Part shown: piece by piece, positions 11,651 to 23,874 of the stretch | How the letters are laid out: each line of letters opens with the position of its first letter | Position numbering within the stretch: position 1 is the first letter of the stretch | Source of the DNA: Uloborus plumipes | Lineage: Eukaryota > Arthropoda > Arachnida > Araneae > Uloboridae | DNA: 64,000 bases | NCBI GenBank assembly: GCA_038373865.1 | Contig: JAXGGA010002890.1 | Span: 48,688-112,687 of the forward strand | Direction: 5' to 3' | Made by a program: the position numbers and the translations under genes | Notes under the pieces: generated by a model | Told to the model about the DNA's origin: nothing | The model's input: the letters and a program-made list of their open reading frames with translations, nothing else | Databases searched by the model: none

Positions 11651-14216
11651 TGCGGGGAACAGGAAATTTCGGTCATTATGGGCAGAGTAATGATCCATTC
11701 AGCAGTGCGGATGCTCACGGAATTTAAACGCGGAGTGTCCTTAGCTCCTTGAAGATAGCCATGGCACTCGGAATGCAGTCCTGAATACAAAAGCTCTGCT
11801 TTGTGGACATGCTCGCTTACTTTGTTTCCTCGTAGGGGAAAGAAAATGATTACATCTTTAGTGGGGAGGATATATTTCCCGAAAAACAGGAACCTATTAC
11901 GTAATAATCAGTCACAAGATGGCTGTTGTCGTCGTGTCGCCATAGATACCCAAAATGCAAGCTAGCGTGTTGGAGGAATAGCGATGGACCAGTCGTTCAG
12001 TTTCAATGGACGCAAAAGAAAAGGGAGTTGAGTAAAAAATAAAATAATTCTTATTATGCTTTAAGTATTATTATCGGAATGTCTTTTATGTTATTCTTTT
12101 CTTATCGTTCCAGCGTCATTACTGCTATTATGATCTCGTATGAGCTATTATACGTGGAAAAAGATGTAACATTTTGAATGCAATTCCCAGGCGTAACAGA
12201 AACTTTCAAAACAACTCTTGCCATTTAAACAAAAAATTATGCTTGATGTGTGAAATTTCAAAAATGTTTCGCTTAACTTTGCGTCCTTTTTTTTGTCATT
12301 TTATAAATTCTTTTTTTATTATTTAATAATTCATTTTTGACATTTTTCATTAGAACATTTTACGCGGGGGAGGGATACCTTTTGTTTTTTTATTATTATT
12401 ATTCTGTTTACTACATAGTTTTTGAACGCAAATGTGCGATTTTTTTCTGCTAGTGTCTGAAATACATTCGTAAAGCCATGAACGCGTTTCTTCACTTTCT
12501 CTTTTTTAGAAAAGTTTCGTTTTTACAATTAAGGTAGTTATTGTTACTTTTGCATTGTATAAATATCAACAGAAATTTGCTTTTTAAGTTCTAACTGCCT
12601 TATTACAGTCTTGCATTTAACGATCTCTAGATTCCACGATCAACTATCCGGAATCTTAGTGAATCTGGTTTTCGGCTTTTCCTACACTTTTCGAATCGCC
12701 ACATACGCTCTAAACGGCTTTAATTAACGGCCATTTAATAAAGAATCGCAATAGAAGGTGACAATATGTATTTCTATAGTTTTCAGCTAGAATAAAATAG
12801 ATGTTAAATTTATGAGTGTATTTTTAATTCAAGAAAATATTTCGGAAATTTTTGCCGTTGCGTATAGATGGCCCTTCAACTTCAGCTTTGAAGTTGGTTT
12901 TAGTAAAAAAATTCAGAGCAACATGCGAGTAGTATGATATTTTTACAGAAACCGTTCAAATTCATTTTGATATTTCAAAAAAAAAAGCTTTCTTTTTCAA
13001 AAATCGCTAAAAATTGGTATTTTAAAAAATGTGTAAAATTGTAAAAAAATGCCAGTTTTCTGGTTGCCCAGTTTTTTTGTTCCCGGATAAAAAGCTCTGA
13101 ACAGTATATGAAAACAATGAGAAGAAAAGTTCGAAAAGTATAGCCTATCTTCTTGTTGCGTACCTTAGTAATTATTATGTTCATTTTGTTTATATATATA
13201 AAAAAACCCGTTGCCTTGAAAATGGGAATAAAACGAAGATGCCTATTCTCCCATCAAACTTTTTAGTGCGCAGTTGTTGAGCATCAGCATGCGCCTCACA
13301 AGCAATAGAAAGTGTGGCTCCCTGAGGCTTTTATGCACGTGTTCTGTGAGATAGGTACCGAAGTCTCAGATTCAATGATTTTTGGTGACTCCAAAAGCAT
13401 TAATACCCCTTCTCTGGCTTTACTGGTTTTTTGGTTCACACCGATAAGGCGATGTACACTGAGCTCTCGATTATCTGTGTGTTGATTATTTGGTTTTCGA
13501 ATTCTCAGTCTGTGGTGAAATGAAGGATGATTTGCGGTCAGAGCCGTTTGCTTCAACACATGTTGTCTACGTTAATACGGTAGATCCAGTGCTGAAGTTG
13601 TAAAATAGTTTGAGGCACTTGCCAAAACGAATGGTTGCTTGAAAGCAATTTACATTGCATTTGTTTAAAGCTTGTAATAAAAAGCTAAATATTTCGGGGG
13701 ACAGCGTATCCCCTCTCCATTTAAAGCAATGTGTGGGTAACTTATGTGTATGTTTAAATGTTGTTATTATTGGGGGTGAGGCGAAATAGGCAAAATTTTT
13801 ATTTTCAAGTTGCTACAGCGAGAAAAGTTGCCACTGGCGAAAACTTAAAGAACAAAAAAGGTTTTTAATCGTATCATGTCTTTCAATATCGCAACGTGCC
13901 TGAAAATTTGAAAAATGTTAAAGCCTGTTATAAAACATTGCAACTGTAATTTGCAATGTTTTTAGCATGAAAAGCTTGATTTTATAACACAGAGATAATG
14001 AGTTTATTAAAAGATGGTTCAATATCATATCTTGTTATCATAATAATTCTGTTCTCCCAGAATTGATTTTAAAACGCTGCTGATTCTATAATCCAGTGAT
14101 TTTATAAGTATCGGTTACTGTAATAAATATGTACAGTAAAACTTCAAGCCTACACATACGTTTTTGTTACGAAAAACGTTGTAAAAATTTCGTAAAAATT
14201 GTATTGAAAACGGAGC
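11651..14216. other. AT-rich, nothing recognised
   Basis: No credible gene. A slightly CG-richer stretch at 11920-12030 has a short frame from ATG 11983 (16 codons, then TGA). An 87-codon minus-strand frame at 13296-13559 resembles no family. Confidence 0.3.
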
Positions 14217-14735
14217 ATATGCAGTGTGATTACGTTGTCCTCATTCCGTCAAAACACAATCAGAAGGCAACTGAAATACATAAAACAAGTCGTAAATGAA
14301 TTTGTAAGTAAATAGAGTCCAAATGATGAATAGATAAATTATAATAACTCATCGGACGTTGACATCATTGTGCGTAACTAATTGAGAAAAACGCCAACCT
14401 ACGCCTGTAGATGAGTTTTTATTGTGAAACTCTGACAGTTGTTGTAAAAACAGCAGAAAGTGAGCCTGCGGATTGTGCAATATGCAGTGTAAGTACGTCA
14501 TCATTTTTACATCAAAAGATAATTAGAAGGTAACCGAAATACATTAACAAGTCGTCAATGAAGAACAAATAAATAGTGTCCAACTGATGAATAAATAAAT
14601 AATAATAACTCATCGGACATTGACATCATTGTGCGTAACTAATTGAGAAAAACGCCAACCTACGCCTGTAGATGAGTTTTTATTGTGAAACTTAGGCAAT
14701 TGTTGTAAAAACAACAGAAAGTGAGCCTGTGCAAT
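14217..14735. repeat. Tandem duplication, ~261-bp unit x2
   Basis: ATATGCAGTGT.A.TACGT recurs at 14217 and 14478, and AACTCATCGGACRTTGACAT at 14346 and 14607. About 110 bp after the latter are almost identical in both copies, while the remainder is diverged. Confidence 0.75.
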
Positions 14736-14739
14736 ATGT

Positions 14740-15455
14740 GTGAGGATGTTGTTAAAAGCGTAATTGCGCGCCGCGGGCTTACACAAGCAGAAGCGGCTGT
14801 GATTGCATCCAGCCGTAAGTTTTGAGTTTGCAAAAGTTGTTTTTCGCTACGAATTGTCGCACTATTTTAGTTTTCGTATAATGGATGAGGATGTTTCGCA
14901 ACATTCCTTCCTCTCAACAAAGAATAAATGATTTATTCATTTATAAAATTTATTGGATCTAGTCGCATAAAATGGAATAGCTCCAAAAAGTGAAGAAACA
15001 TAAAAATATTTTTAGAGGAAAAAAAAAAGAACTGTCTTCAAAACTGCAGATAAAATATTGCTCTAAAAAGTAAAAAAAAAAAAAAAAAAATATACTCTTT
15101 GAGCACCGTCGATATTACTTTTAACCATAGTTTTTGAAGTAGGAAAAATCAATTGGTAAAATGATGTGTAATCATATTTTGTTAATATTTTTCAGAAAAA
15201 CCATTCAAAATTGAGAACGAAATATTTGTACCGTTACAGAAAATATGCTGAAATCAATGTAATGTTTAAGAATGCTATTGAAGAACCCTTGAACTTACCA
15301 TTTAAACTTATATTTGCATTTATGGTGCACGTAGAAGTAATCATTTTTGGGTGACACGTTCGAGTCATATAACGGAAAGAAAAGCAATTGAGATAATTTC
15401 GGACTTCTTTCTTGTGCCTTTTATTTTTTCCTCCTCTATCCCATTTTTTACTAAA
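14740..15455. other. AT-rich, nothing recognised
   Basis: Contains A runs at about 15020 and 15072-15090. No gene seen. Confidence 0.3.
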
Positions 15456-15982
15456 TTAACCCATTTATGCCCAGTAGCCTAAAAACGGGACGCTTGTTAG
15501 TTACTGCATACAAAAACCTGTAATAGCTATATAATTTTTCTAAAGCTGTTTTCCACAAGTTAAATAGTCCTTCTTCTTGAGAAAAACAGCTAGAACCACT
15601 ATTTGGGTATCAGAGTTGATTTATTGACAGCTATTCTCAGACAAATCAGTCAAGCAACGATCCAGCATGGGTATCCACAGAAAGTAAATTTGTTTTGGGG
15701 ACTTTATTTTCCATAAAATTAAACTACTTTAAAATGATTTGCTTAAAATTGATCACAGATGCCTTATGTAATGTTACTTTGCGAAAGTAAAGTCAAGTAA
15801 GGTCGTATTTTGCTCACATATCTGCAAAATATCCCATAAACAGGACGTTAAATAACTTAATAAATATGACAACGACGAAGTATTTTAAGCCTAAAATGTA
15901 TGTAAACCATTCCAAGTAAGAGTTTTAAGAAGATAAAAATTGAAAAAAATTGTTAAAAAAAACTTGGGCATAAATGGGTTAA
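15456..15982 (+). mobile_element. TTAA-flanked (piggyBac-like) family A, copy 1
   Basis: TTAA stands at both edges and the ends are inverted: CCCATTTATGCCCAGTAGCC and the complement of AACTTGGGCATAAATGGG. TTAA target sites with CCC…GGG ends are the piggyBac signature. It has no transposase frame. It pairs as an inverted repeat with the copy at 16266. Confidence 0.75.
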
Positions 15983-16265
15983 ATAAACTGATTGCAAGTT
16001 ACAGAACATGAAAAACCATTACTATCTGCCATATACCAACCTCCCAGTTATGATATCCAGAGATTACAGTTTCGTCCTTGCTAGACTTCAGTTTTTCTGA
16101 ATGTCATGACCGAGACGATGGTATATAGCGCATAGTTCTGACTTAGCTGTTGCTTGGGGGCAGTAACTTGCAGCTAAATAATAAGAATACGTTCGATTCA
16201 AATTGTAATAAAAAATTGGATATAAAGACTGTTAGAAACCATGGGATTTTCTCCTTTTTGTCATT

Positions 16266-16790
16266 TTAACCCATTCATGCCCAAGTTTTTTTTAACAATT
16301 TTTTTCAATTTTTATCTGCTTAAAACTCTTACTTGGAATGGTTTACATACATTTTAGGCGTAAAATAGATCGCCGTTGCCGTATTTATTAAGTTATTTAA
16401 TGTTCTGTTTGTGGGATATTTTGCAGATATGTGAGTAAAATACGACCTTACTTGACTTTACTTTTGCAAAGTAACATTACAGAAGGCATCTGTGATCAAT
16501 TTTAAGCAAATCATTTTAAAATAGTTTAATTTTATGAAAAATAAGTTCGCAAAAAAAACTTACTTTCTGTGGCTACCCATGCTGGATCGTTGCTTGACTG
16601 ATTTGTCTGAAAATAGCTGTCAATAAATAAACTCTGATGTCCAAATAGTGGCTCTAACTGGTTTTCTCAAGAAGAAGGACTATTTAACTTGTGAAAAACA
16701 GCTTTAGTAAAAGGATATACCCATTACAGGTTTTTGTATGCAGTAACTAACAAGCGTCCCGTTTTTAGCTACTGGGCATAAATGGGTTAA
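16266..16790 (-). mobile_element. TTAA-flanked (piggyBac-like) family A, copy 2
   Basis: This is the same element as at 15456 but in opposite orientation, starting TTAACCCATTCATGCCCAAG and ending TACTGGGCATAAATGGGTTAA. Only about 280 bp separate the two, so transcription through both could form a long hairpin. Confidence 0.75.
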
Positions 16791-17454
16791 ATAAAATGAT
16801 GTGTTTTACTTGTTAAAGCTTTGAAATTGAAATATTTCAATTCAAAACATAAACTTTTCATCTGTTTTCTCTCCTCGATTCGTTTGTTTATAAAAACAAA
16901 CTCAAAACGAAAACAATTATTCATGCAGCGAAACTAGCACACATCGAACAAAATTAACCACAAACCTCCTTCCCTTTGTCACGGTAGTTAAAAGTATCTA
17001 ATTTCATAAAAACAGTCATCACCGCCACTCTCAATAAGAAAATCACTTTCCGCACGTATTAACTCGTCTCAGTTGGTTGCGAATCTCGCAGCCGAAATCT
17101 TCACTCCGAAAAAAGAATCGACGCGAGAAAAAAAAGGAGTATATTATTATCAACATTTTACCTTTCCTTGTCTACAAAAGAGAGCGAAATCCAAAATTTT
17201 GGAGGATAACGACAGAGTTTCTAGTTGGCTGATGACACAAAAACCAAAAAGAAAAAAAAAAACTGATCGAGCTTCGTCATTAGCAAGATGCGATGACAAT
17301 ATTTCTGTCCAAGTTTTGACTCAATTAGTGATGCATGATGTATAATGCCACCATCGAGCTAGGTTATGTGAGGATACAAAGCCCGGAGGTTATACAAAAC
17401 TCTCTGTTGATGATGCAAAAATGTACACATAATAAGATCTTTTTGTTAGTCTCT
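16791..17454. other. AT-rich, nothing recognised
   Basis: A 90-codon + frame (17073-17345), lysine-rich and low in complexity, resembles no family. Confidence 0.3.
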
Positions 17455-19201
17455 TCTCTACTAATAATAAAGCTGAAGGTTTGTCTGTCTTTCTTTCTTT
17501 CTTTCTGTCTGTTACGCGCGTAGCGCCAAAACCGTTCGGTCGATTTTCATGCCACTTGGCACAAAATTAGTTTGTAGCATGTAGTTTTGCACCTCGAAGC
17601 GATTTTTCGAACATTCCATTTCGTTCTTTTTCTATTCGAATTCTTAGCGGAAATTCGATAAAATAGGGAAGAAATATTTCATACACATTTTCAAGTCTTA
17701 TGTCATTCGAAAGCTTGAAATTTTCTGCACAAAATGAAGTTTTTTCGAAGTTTCTACGATCATCAGGAGAGCTGTAACAATTGTTTTTAGAATCCCGAAA
17801 TTCAAGGCTTACCTTCAGTAAAGCAAGCCAAACGATTCTAAAATGGTTGAGCTCTATAATAAAATTTGTTTGAAAAGAGAGATAAAATGAATTATTTTAT
17901 CAACGGAAATCAACTTTTCATGTTGTTACTATGGTTACGTGTTCATACTTATTTTTGTTACGTTCTTTTTCCAGGGTTGCCAGCGTCAATCTTCGTAGGC
18001 TACGGCCAGACGTAGTATTTTTGATTCTACGGTAGTATTTTTTCGGCCCAAATAAGGAGCGTAGTATTTTTCTGGCAACCCTGTTTCCAATACACTAATG
18101 ACTTAATTAAAAGATTTGGCGGATTTTTTTTTTTTTCATTTTCATAGATTTCGCATTTCAGCAACATTGATTTTGGCAACGTTTGGAAACAGTAGTATTT
18201 TGTAATATTTTTTTTAGAGGAGGCGAGTATTTTTTTGTTCCAATTCTCTGGCAACCCTGTCTTTTTCCCGGTGAAGATGCTTTGGGACCCTGCTTGGCGC
18301 GTTTTCAAAAAGTCAACTACACAAAATAGCTAGGGTTACTACGCTTGGCGCGCCTATCGAATTATAGTATATAATATTAATTTATATTAATAAAGTTATA
18401 TTAATTTATCATTTAGCGAGAAAAGGGTACCTAAAGCACAGATTAACGAAATATCGTATCAATTGCGATATTGCATCGTTTTTGTTAAAGTGTTTCATTT
18501 CGGAAAATGTATTGTTTTGTTTTTTAAGCTGGGAAAGAAAACTTTCTTCTTCTTTTAAACTTTGGTAAGATTTCTGTTGGTTCCTGTTATCAACAAAATT
18601 GTTCTTATTTTCTCTTTTGGCTTATTTTTGTCCATCTCCCTTGGGGTTGCATTCGAATGTTCCAAGGGGGTGTTTTACCCCATTTATCGGGTAAATCAGT
18701 GTTTTCAATGCAAGGTGATATGAATTGGTTAACAAAAGTGATATGAATTGGCGCGACCACTTGGCGATATATCGCCAAGCTTTTGATCGCCAAGTATTTG
18801 ACGCCAATTGGCGAAAAAAATTTTTTTTTTTTGATTTAGGTTCAATTTGGCGCTGTTGGCGATATTTTGCGAAAAATCCACTGAATGATGTTAAAATCGA
18901 CGATATTTAGGAGATTAATCATTGTAAAACATTTTTTTGCATTGTTTCGTAGCAAACTAGGGATACAAATGTTTGAATTGTTATCTTGCTCACTCCAAGC
19001 ACTATTTTAGCACTTAAGGCATCTACTAAGAAATTTACACGTAAAATTAAGTAGTGTGGGGTCCATATCAGATCTTTATATCACTTTAAAGGAATTATAG
19101 TTGAATAAAACTAAAATAGAGCATTTTTTCTGCTATATCAATTATTTTACAAATGAACTTTTAATTTTATACCACGGGCAAAGCCGTGCGGGTATCGCTA
19201 G
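17455..19201 (+). mobile_element. Helitron-like non-autonomous element, copy A
   Basis: It begins TCTCTACTAATAATAAAGC, then a CTGT/CTTT microsatellite and GCGCCAAAACCGTTCGGTCG. It ends with a GC-rich hairpin (CACGG GCAAAG CCGTG), a second small hairpin, then CTAG followed by T. A 5' TC, a hairpin just before a 3' CTRR end and a following T are Helitron features. No Rep/helicase is present. A smaller element (17972-18259) is nested inside. About 95% identical by eye to copy B. Confidence 0.6.
17972..18259. mobile_element. CAGGGTTGCCAG MITE nested in Helitron-like copy A
   Basis: The ends are CAGGGTTGCCAG and CTCTGGCAACCCTG, with an extra inverted copy (TTTCTGGCAACCCTG) at about 18069-18083. 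Copy A carries about 26 bp more near the left end than the counterpart at 44917. Confidence 0.55.
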
Positions 19202-19448
19202 TGGTATAATATAACAGACTGGAACCACAAACTATAGGTGGATTAACTACGTGGAGGCCCTTGGGCAGAATATTTTCGTTCCTACCGCAGTAGATAGATT
19301 TTTGAATATTTTAGTAGATACAACACGATTAATTATCTGTAGATGCTGTTTGTATTGTTTCTGACATAGCAGCAAATACGAGGTTTTGTGCTATTTTTAA
19401 TACAGAAAACAAGGTCATTAAATACTAATGAACCGTGGTGATTCAACG

Positions 19449-19856
19449 TAGAGCTCCTTTAGAGAACAAGCTGACTTATCCGACATTTTGGCTCCAAGAT
19501 AGCTATGGATCCAGTCTTGTTTAAGTATTAGGAAACACGTTAATATTAACCCTGGTTGCTCGGGCGTAAAATAACTTATGATCAGCTGGATAAAGCACCA
19601 CATTAGGTAAATCTAGAAAGATAACTTATTCCTCAAATTTAAGAAGTGTTAATTAGGAAATATTTCCTGTAATTAAGTCCATTTCCAATGCTGCACTTGG
19701 CTTAAACCTGGGTTTACAAAATGTTTTTGTCATATAGACAAAACTAGTCAAATATCATCAGGCAGCTACATCTCAAGCTCTCAGATACCAGTGGTTCAAC
19801 ACTTGCTCTTATGGAACTAATATGTCAGATGATTCAGCTTCCCTTTGGTAGGGGCC
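19449..19856. mobile_element. CCGACATTTTGG family MITE, copy 2
   Basis: It starts GAGCTCCTTTAGAGAACAAG, then CTGACTTATCCGACATTTTGG. The right end is diverged (TGTCAGATGATTCAGCTTCCC). It is the most decayed of the four copies and abuts a TTAA-flanked element at 19857. Confidence 0.7.
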
Positions 19857-20572
19857 TTAACCCTTTTATTGTCAAGTTATTTTGATGATTTGAATGCACA
19901 AATTGTCAAATTTTTTTATTGCAAAAATCAAATGTTTAGTACAAAATAAAACATACTTAGAAGTTAAAAATTGATATTTTGAAGCACATGGGTAAAATAT
20001 TTAATTTTTTTTAGCCACTGCATATTTGCTTGAGGCGGCTGCCACTCAACAGGGCAGTTGTAAAGTTCGCTTCTAGTGGAGCATTATTTTCTAAAAATGA
20101 AAAATAATAAATAAATAAATGGAAAAATAAATAAATAAAAGTGAATACCTTTCAGTAATTCAGTCTTGTGTAGTATAACTGGAAACACTTTTCCAAGCAC
20201 AAACCCGAGAAACAGTCAGTGACGTCATTTCAAGTTTTTCCAGGGGGGGGGGGGGCAAAGGGTCCAAACACAATGCAATTTCATCGAAAAACACACAAAA
20301 CCACTCCCACTTATATGAAAATACATTGATTTCTAAAGGTCGGGGGGGGGGGCAATTGACCCCCCTGCCCCCCCCTAATTGACGGGCTTGGAAACAGTCT
20401 GGTTTGACAAAGAGATGAAGCCGAAATAAACGTCTCCCGATATATATTCGGGTACAACAATACGATGCACTCAAAAAAGAAAAAAATTACCTCGAGTAAT
20501 ACTCGGGCGTGACATTTTCGAACACCAGTGCTGTGCCCGAGACTATCTCGGGCATGACAGTTAAAGGGTTAA
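19857..20572. mobile_element. TTAA-flanked (piggyBac-like) family D
   Basis: The left end is TTAACCCTTTTATTGTCAAG and the right end TGACAGTTAAAGGGTTAA. Near the right end, inverted pieces such as CGAGACTATCTCGG and ATACTCGGGCGTGACA occur. The G-rich MITE at 20213-20389 is nested in it. No coding sequence was seen. Confidence 0.6.
20213..20389. mobile_element. G-rich MITE, copy 2
   Basis: It has the same layout as the copy at 7469, with longer G runs (12 Gs at about 20245 and 11 at 20342). It ends CCTAATTGACGGGCTT, giving imperfect inverted ends AGTCAGTGACGTCA and TTGACGGGCTT. It is nested inside the TTAA-flanked element at 19857. Confidence 0.65.
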
Positions 20573-21005
20573 TTCGACAGGAAACGGAAAAAATTTTGGT
20601 CTTAGACTGGTATATTTATTCTGCATACTTTTACACTTCCTTGTCAATGTCGTTTCAATGTTTCACTTTGCCAAACTTTAAGGCAGTTTTTCACACAAAA
20701 TAAAATTATTTCGGAGAAATGTTATGCCATGCGTTACTATAATTCTCATATATTCTAAAAATTCTGGAGATAAAATGAGTCAATCAACTTCAAATTTTTG
20801 TATAAAATGTGAGAACATGATCCCAAAAAGCATTGTTTGTTTGTTGACTAAGGACTGTCAGTCATTCAGTTGGCTCAAAATGAAACTTTTTTTTTTTAAC
20901 CTTCGAAGCTTTATTTCAAAAAGGGACAAAAGAAGCATTATAACTTGTTAATTCAGATTAAAATTGAATTTTGATAATATGCTTTCATTATTATTATTAT
21001 TATTA

Positions 21006-21994
21006 CGAGCGGTACCCGCACGGCTTTGCCCTTGTTATAAAATTAATAGGTCATTTGTTAATAAATTGATATCGCAAAAAGAATACTCAATTTTAGTTAT
21101 AATTCAACTACAATTCCTTATAACTATGATATAAAAATAAGACGAAAGAGAAAATACGAACAATTTTGTTGCTTACAGTAACCAACAGAAATCTTACCAA
21201 AGTTTAAAAGAAGAAGGAAGTCTTCTTCCTTAGCTTTACAAACAAAACAATACATTTTCCGAAATGAAGCATTTTAGAAAGAACGTTGCAATACCGCAAA
21301 TTATACGATCTTTTTCTAAATTACCGAGTTTCAATTCCTTAAAAACTGAGAAAATAAAAGCAGATGATTTTTTTTCAATAGTTAAAATATTTCATTTAAC
21401 TCATTTTCATAAGGCTTGGAATTTGGATAGCTGCAAAAGCAAATGCATTTTAAAAATTATTAAGCGAAAAAGAACGAAATAAATAAAAGGTATAAAAACG
21501 CAACCATGGTAACAACATGAAAAGCTCATTTCTGGAGATAAAATAATTCATTTCATCTTTTTTTTTTTCAAATTTTACATATTCCGGCGCTTAATCACTC
21601 GTTTGGCTTGCTCAAGGCAAGCCATGAAATCCGGGGTTCTAAAAACAATTATTACAGCTTTTCTAATGCTAGTAGAGACCTCGAACTGATATCATTTTTA
21701 GCAGAAAATATTTAAGCTTTTCAATGACATAAGAATTGAAAATGTGTATGAAATATTTCTCCTCCATTTTACCGAATGAATAATGAAGAATGAGCTAATA
21801 ACTGGAATAGAAAAAGAACGAAACAGAATATTCGAAAAAACGCTTCGTAGTGCACACCCTTACTCTACAAAGTAATTTTGTGCCAAATTTCATGAAAATC
21901 GACCGAACGGTTTTGGCGCAACGCGTGTAACAGACAGACAGACAGAAGGAAGGAAAGCAATAAACAGACCCACCTTCATTATTATTATTAGTAG
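21006..21994 (-). mobile_element. Helitron-like element, copy C, internally shorter
   Basis: On the minus strand it starts at about 21994 with TACTAATAATAATAATGAAGG and CTGTCTGTCTGT. It ends with the hairpin GGGCAAAGCCGTGCGGGTAC at 21010-21029. It is about half the length of copies A and B, and the terminal CTAG has decayed to CTCG. Confidence 0.55.
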
Positions 21995-22376
21995 ATATTA
22001 TTAAACTTCAGTTTCATTTTCAAGTCAAGGTGGTTTTTAGACAGTCAGTAAATTATAAATATAATTACACTTTTGTACTATACAATTCTAAGTTCTTGGT
22101 AGAAATTAAGCATGAGAAGCTTCTGAAATAAATTTCTAAGGCTAATTTTAATACATTTTTGTCATTGGTATATCTTTTATTTTTTATCAATTGCATTGCT
22201 TTTATTGATAAATATGAATGACTCAAAGACCTTATACGATACAGATGTATGAATGTTTATAGTTTCTTTCTTTTGCTGCGTATGCAGCTTAAACTCAGAT
22301 ATTCTTGGCAAATGATACCTAACTTCTTTCAAGAACAGTGGTTAGTTTATTTACCATAAGATTTTAAGAGTACGTG
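21995..22376. other. AT-rich, nothing recognised
   Basis: No gene or recognised repeat. Confidence 0.3.
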
Positions 22377-22952
22377 TACTGTTAAAAATTTTCCCAAAAT
22401 TTTACGGTAAAAGTTACTGGCATCCATGTTGCCAGTAACTTTTACCGTAAAATATTTTTTTACTGTAAAATTTTACGGAAGACAATACGAGAATTAAGAA
22501 GCGCGAGATACGAACGACAAGGTTCGAACCCGGGACCCAATTTTTTCACACTGCTTTACTACGATCCACGACACCAGATGAGACACATCAGGAGAGCGGA
22601 AATAAGATGTTATCTGCATCTCACAGTAAGTCACGTGGTGATCAATTGGCGCTGCAATCGCAATTTTTTTATCGGTACAATTCACTGTACTGTCCGTTTG
22701 CGTTTTGTGCGCCTGGGAGCCACGGACGCTTCCATCTGAAAAAGGGGTGATAGGTTTACGATGCGCACTACCCGATGCCTTCAGCTTTTGTTCGCTTTCT
22801 ACTTCCTCGTTGCTTTTCCCCCTATTTCGAGGTCCGAAGAGACTTCGCGCGTGCGCAGATGCAGCGGAGGTCGCACGAAAAAAATTTAGACAGTAAAAAA
22901 TATCTGTACGGTAACATTTATCACAAAAGCTTCCTGAATTTTTAACAGTGTA
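22377..22952 (+). mobile_element. CACTGTTAAAAATT element with hairpin and tRNA-like box
   Basis: The ends TACTGTTAAAAATT and GAATTTTTAACAGTGTA are inverted repeats. A near-perfect hairpin, TTTTACGGTAAAAGTTACTGGCA with its inverse, spans 22400-22453. GGTTCGAACCCGGGACC follows at 22520-22537 and resembles a Pol III B box. The interior 22690-22890 is GC-rich. The 157-codon minus-strand frame across it resembles no protein and is probably chance. Confidence 0.6.
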
Positions 22953-23354
22953 CAGTTGCCAAAACATCTGTCAAATCTCATTTCATACACGTAAATACGT
23001 GTTTAATTCCAAATCCAATAAAATTTTAGTTGAAATTACAGAACTAAGATTTCGTAATGTGGAACTCTCTCACAGAGGGTCAACTCAGAACAAATTACTT
23101 CAAAACCAGCATAATTATAATCATTTTTACTTATAAGTTGTTCGAAAATGCTGCTAATTAAAAGACAAAAGTCGTGTACTGAATGCTTTCTCGAGCGAAC
23201 AAAATTCTCTTGGAAAAATTAAAGCAAAGCTTAAAATGCTTTTTTGCGATCTCCTGCAAGTTTCAAAAAAGACAAAGGATTGAACTTGTTTTAATACTGA
23301 ACTGTTTTAATACTAAACGCTTCATTTATCTTTTAAGAATTTTGAAAAGGTTTT
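22953..23354. other. AT-rich, nothing recognised
   Basis: Only short frames without family resemblance. Confidence 0.3.
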
Positions 23355-23874
23355 TTAACCCATTAATGCCTAGCGTCACTTTTTAGGGACGGTCCAAAAA
23401 AGGGTCTAAATTTCCCCAAAATGAACATTTCAACCAAATAATAGTGTTCAATTAGTACCTTGGTATTGTTTCAATTCATTATAAACAGATTGCAGCATAT
23501 AACCATTGTAAAGTGTATTCTGTAGCAGTTTTAATGTGATCTTTATCAAAAGTTACATCGTTCACAATCTCAAGAAAAAAAGCTAAGTTTTCAAAGTTAT
23601 TCACAGCTTCCCAGTTTATGTTAATTGCTGATTTTATTTCTTTTTATGAAATGTCTTTTTAAATATTATATCGTAGGCAGAAAAACATTTTAGTAAAAAA
23701 AGTATGTACCCTCTGGGGTCTGTCGTAACTTTTAAGGGACGATTTTTCTTTCCTTAATAAAAAAATATTTTTTGCATGATATTTTTTTATTATTTGTCCT
23801 GTTCATTAAACACTGTTTGTAACCAGTTTTCAAAATATCTTTGAAAAAAAAAATGTCTGGCATGAATAGGTTAA
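23355..23874 (+). mobile_element. TTAA-flanked (piggyBac-like) family B, copy 1
   Basis: It starts TTAACCCATTAATGCCTAGC, then GTCACTTTTTAGGGACGG, and ends GTCTGGCATGAATAGGTTAA. It is about 520 bp and non-coding, with different internal sequence from family A but similar ends. Confidence 0.75.

Noticed and set aside
11983..12034. Possible first rhotekin exon starting MDQSFSFNGRKRKGS
   Set aside because: It stops after 16 codons and no donor gives the phase needed to join 32452.
22494..22967. 157-codon minus-strand open frame
   Set aside because: It lies across a transposon with inverted ends, runs through the tRNA-like box and resembles no protein; its length is explained by local GC richness.
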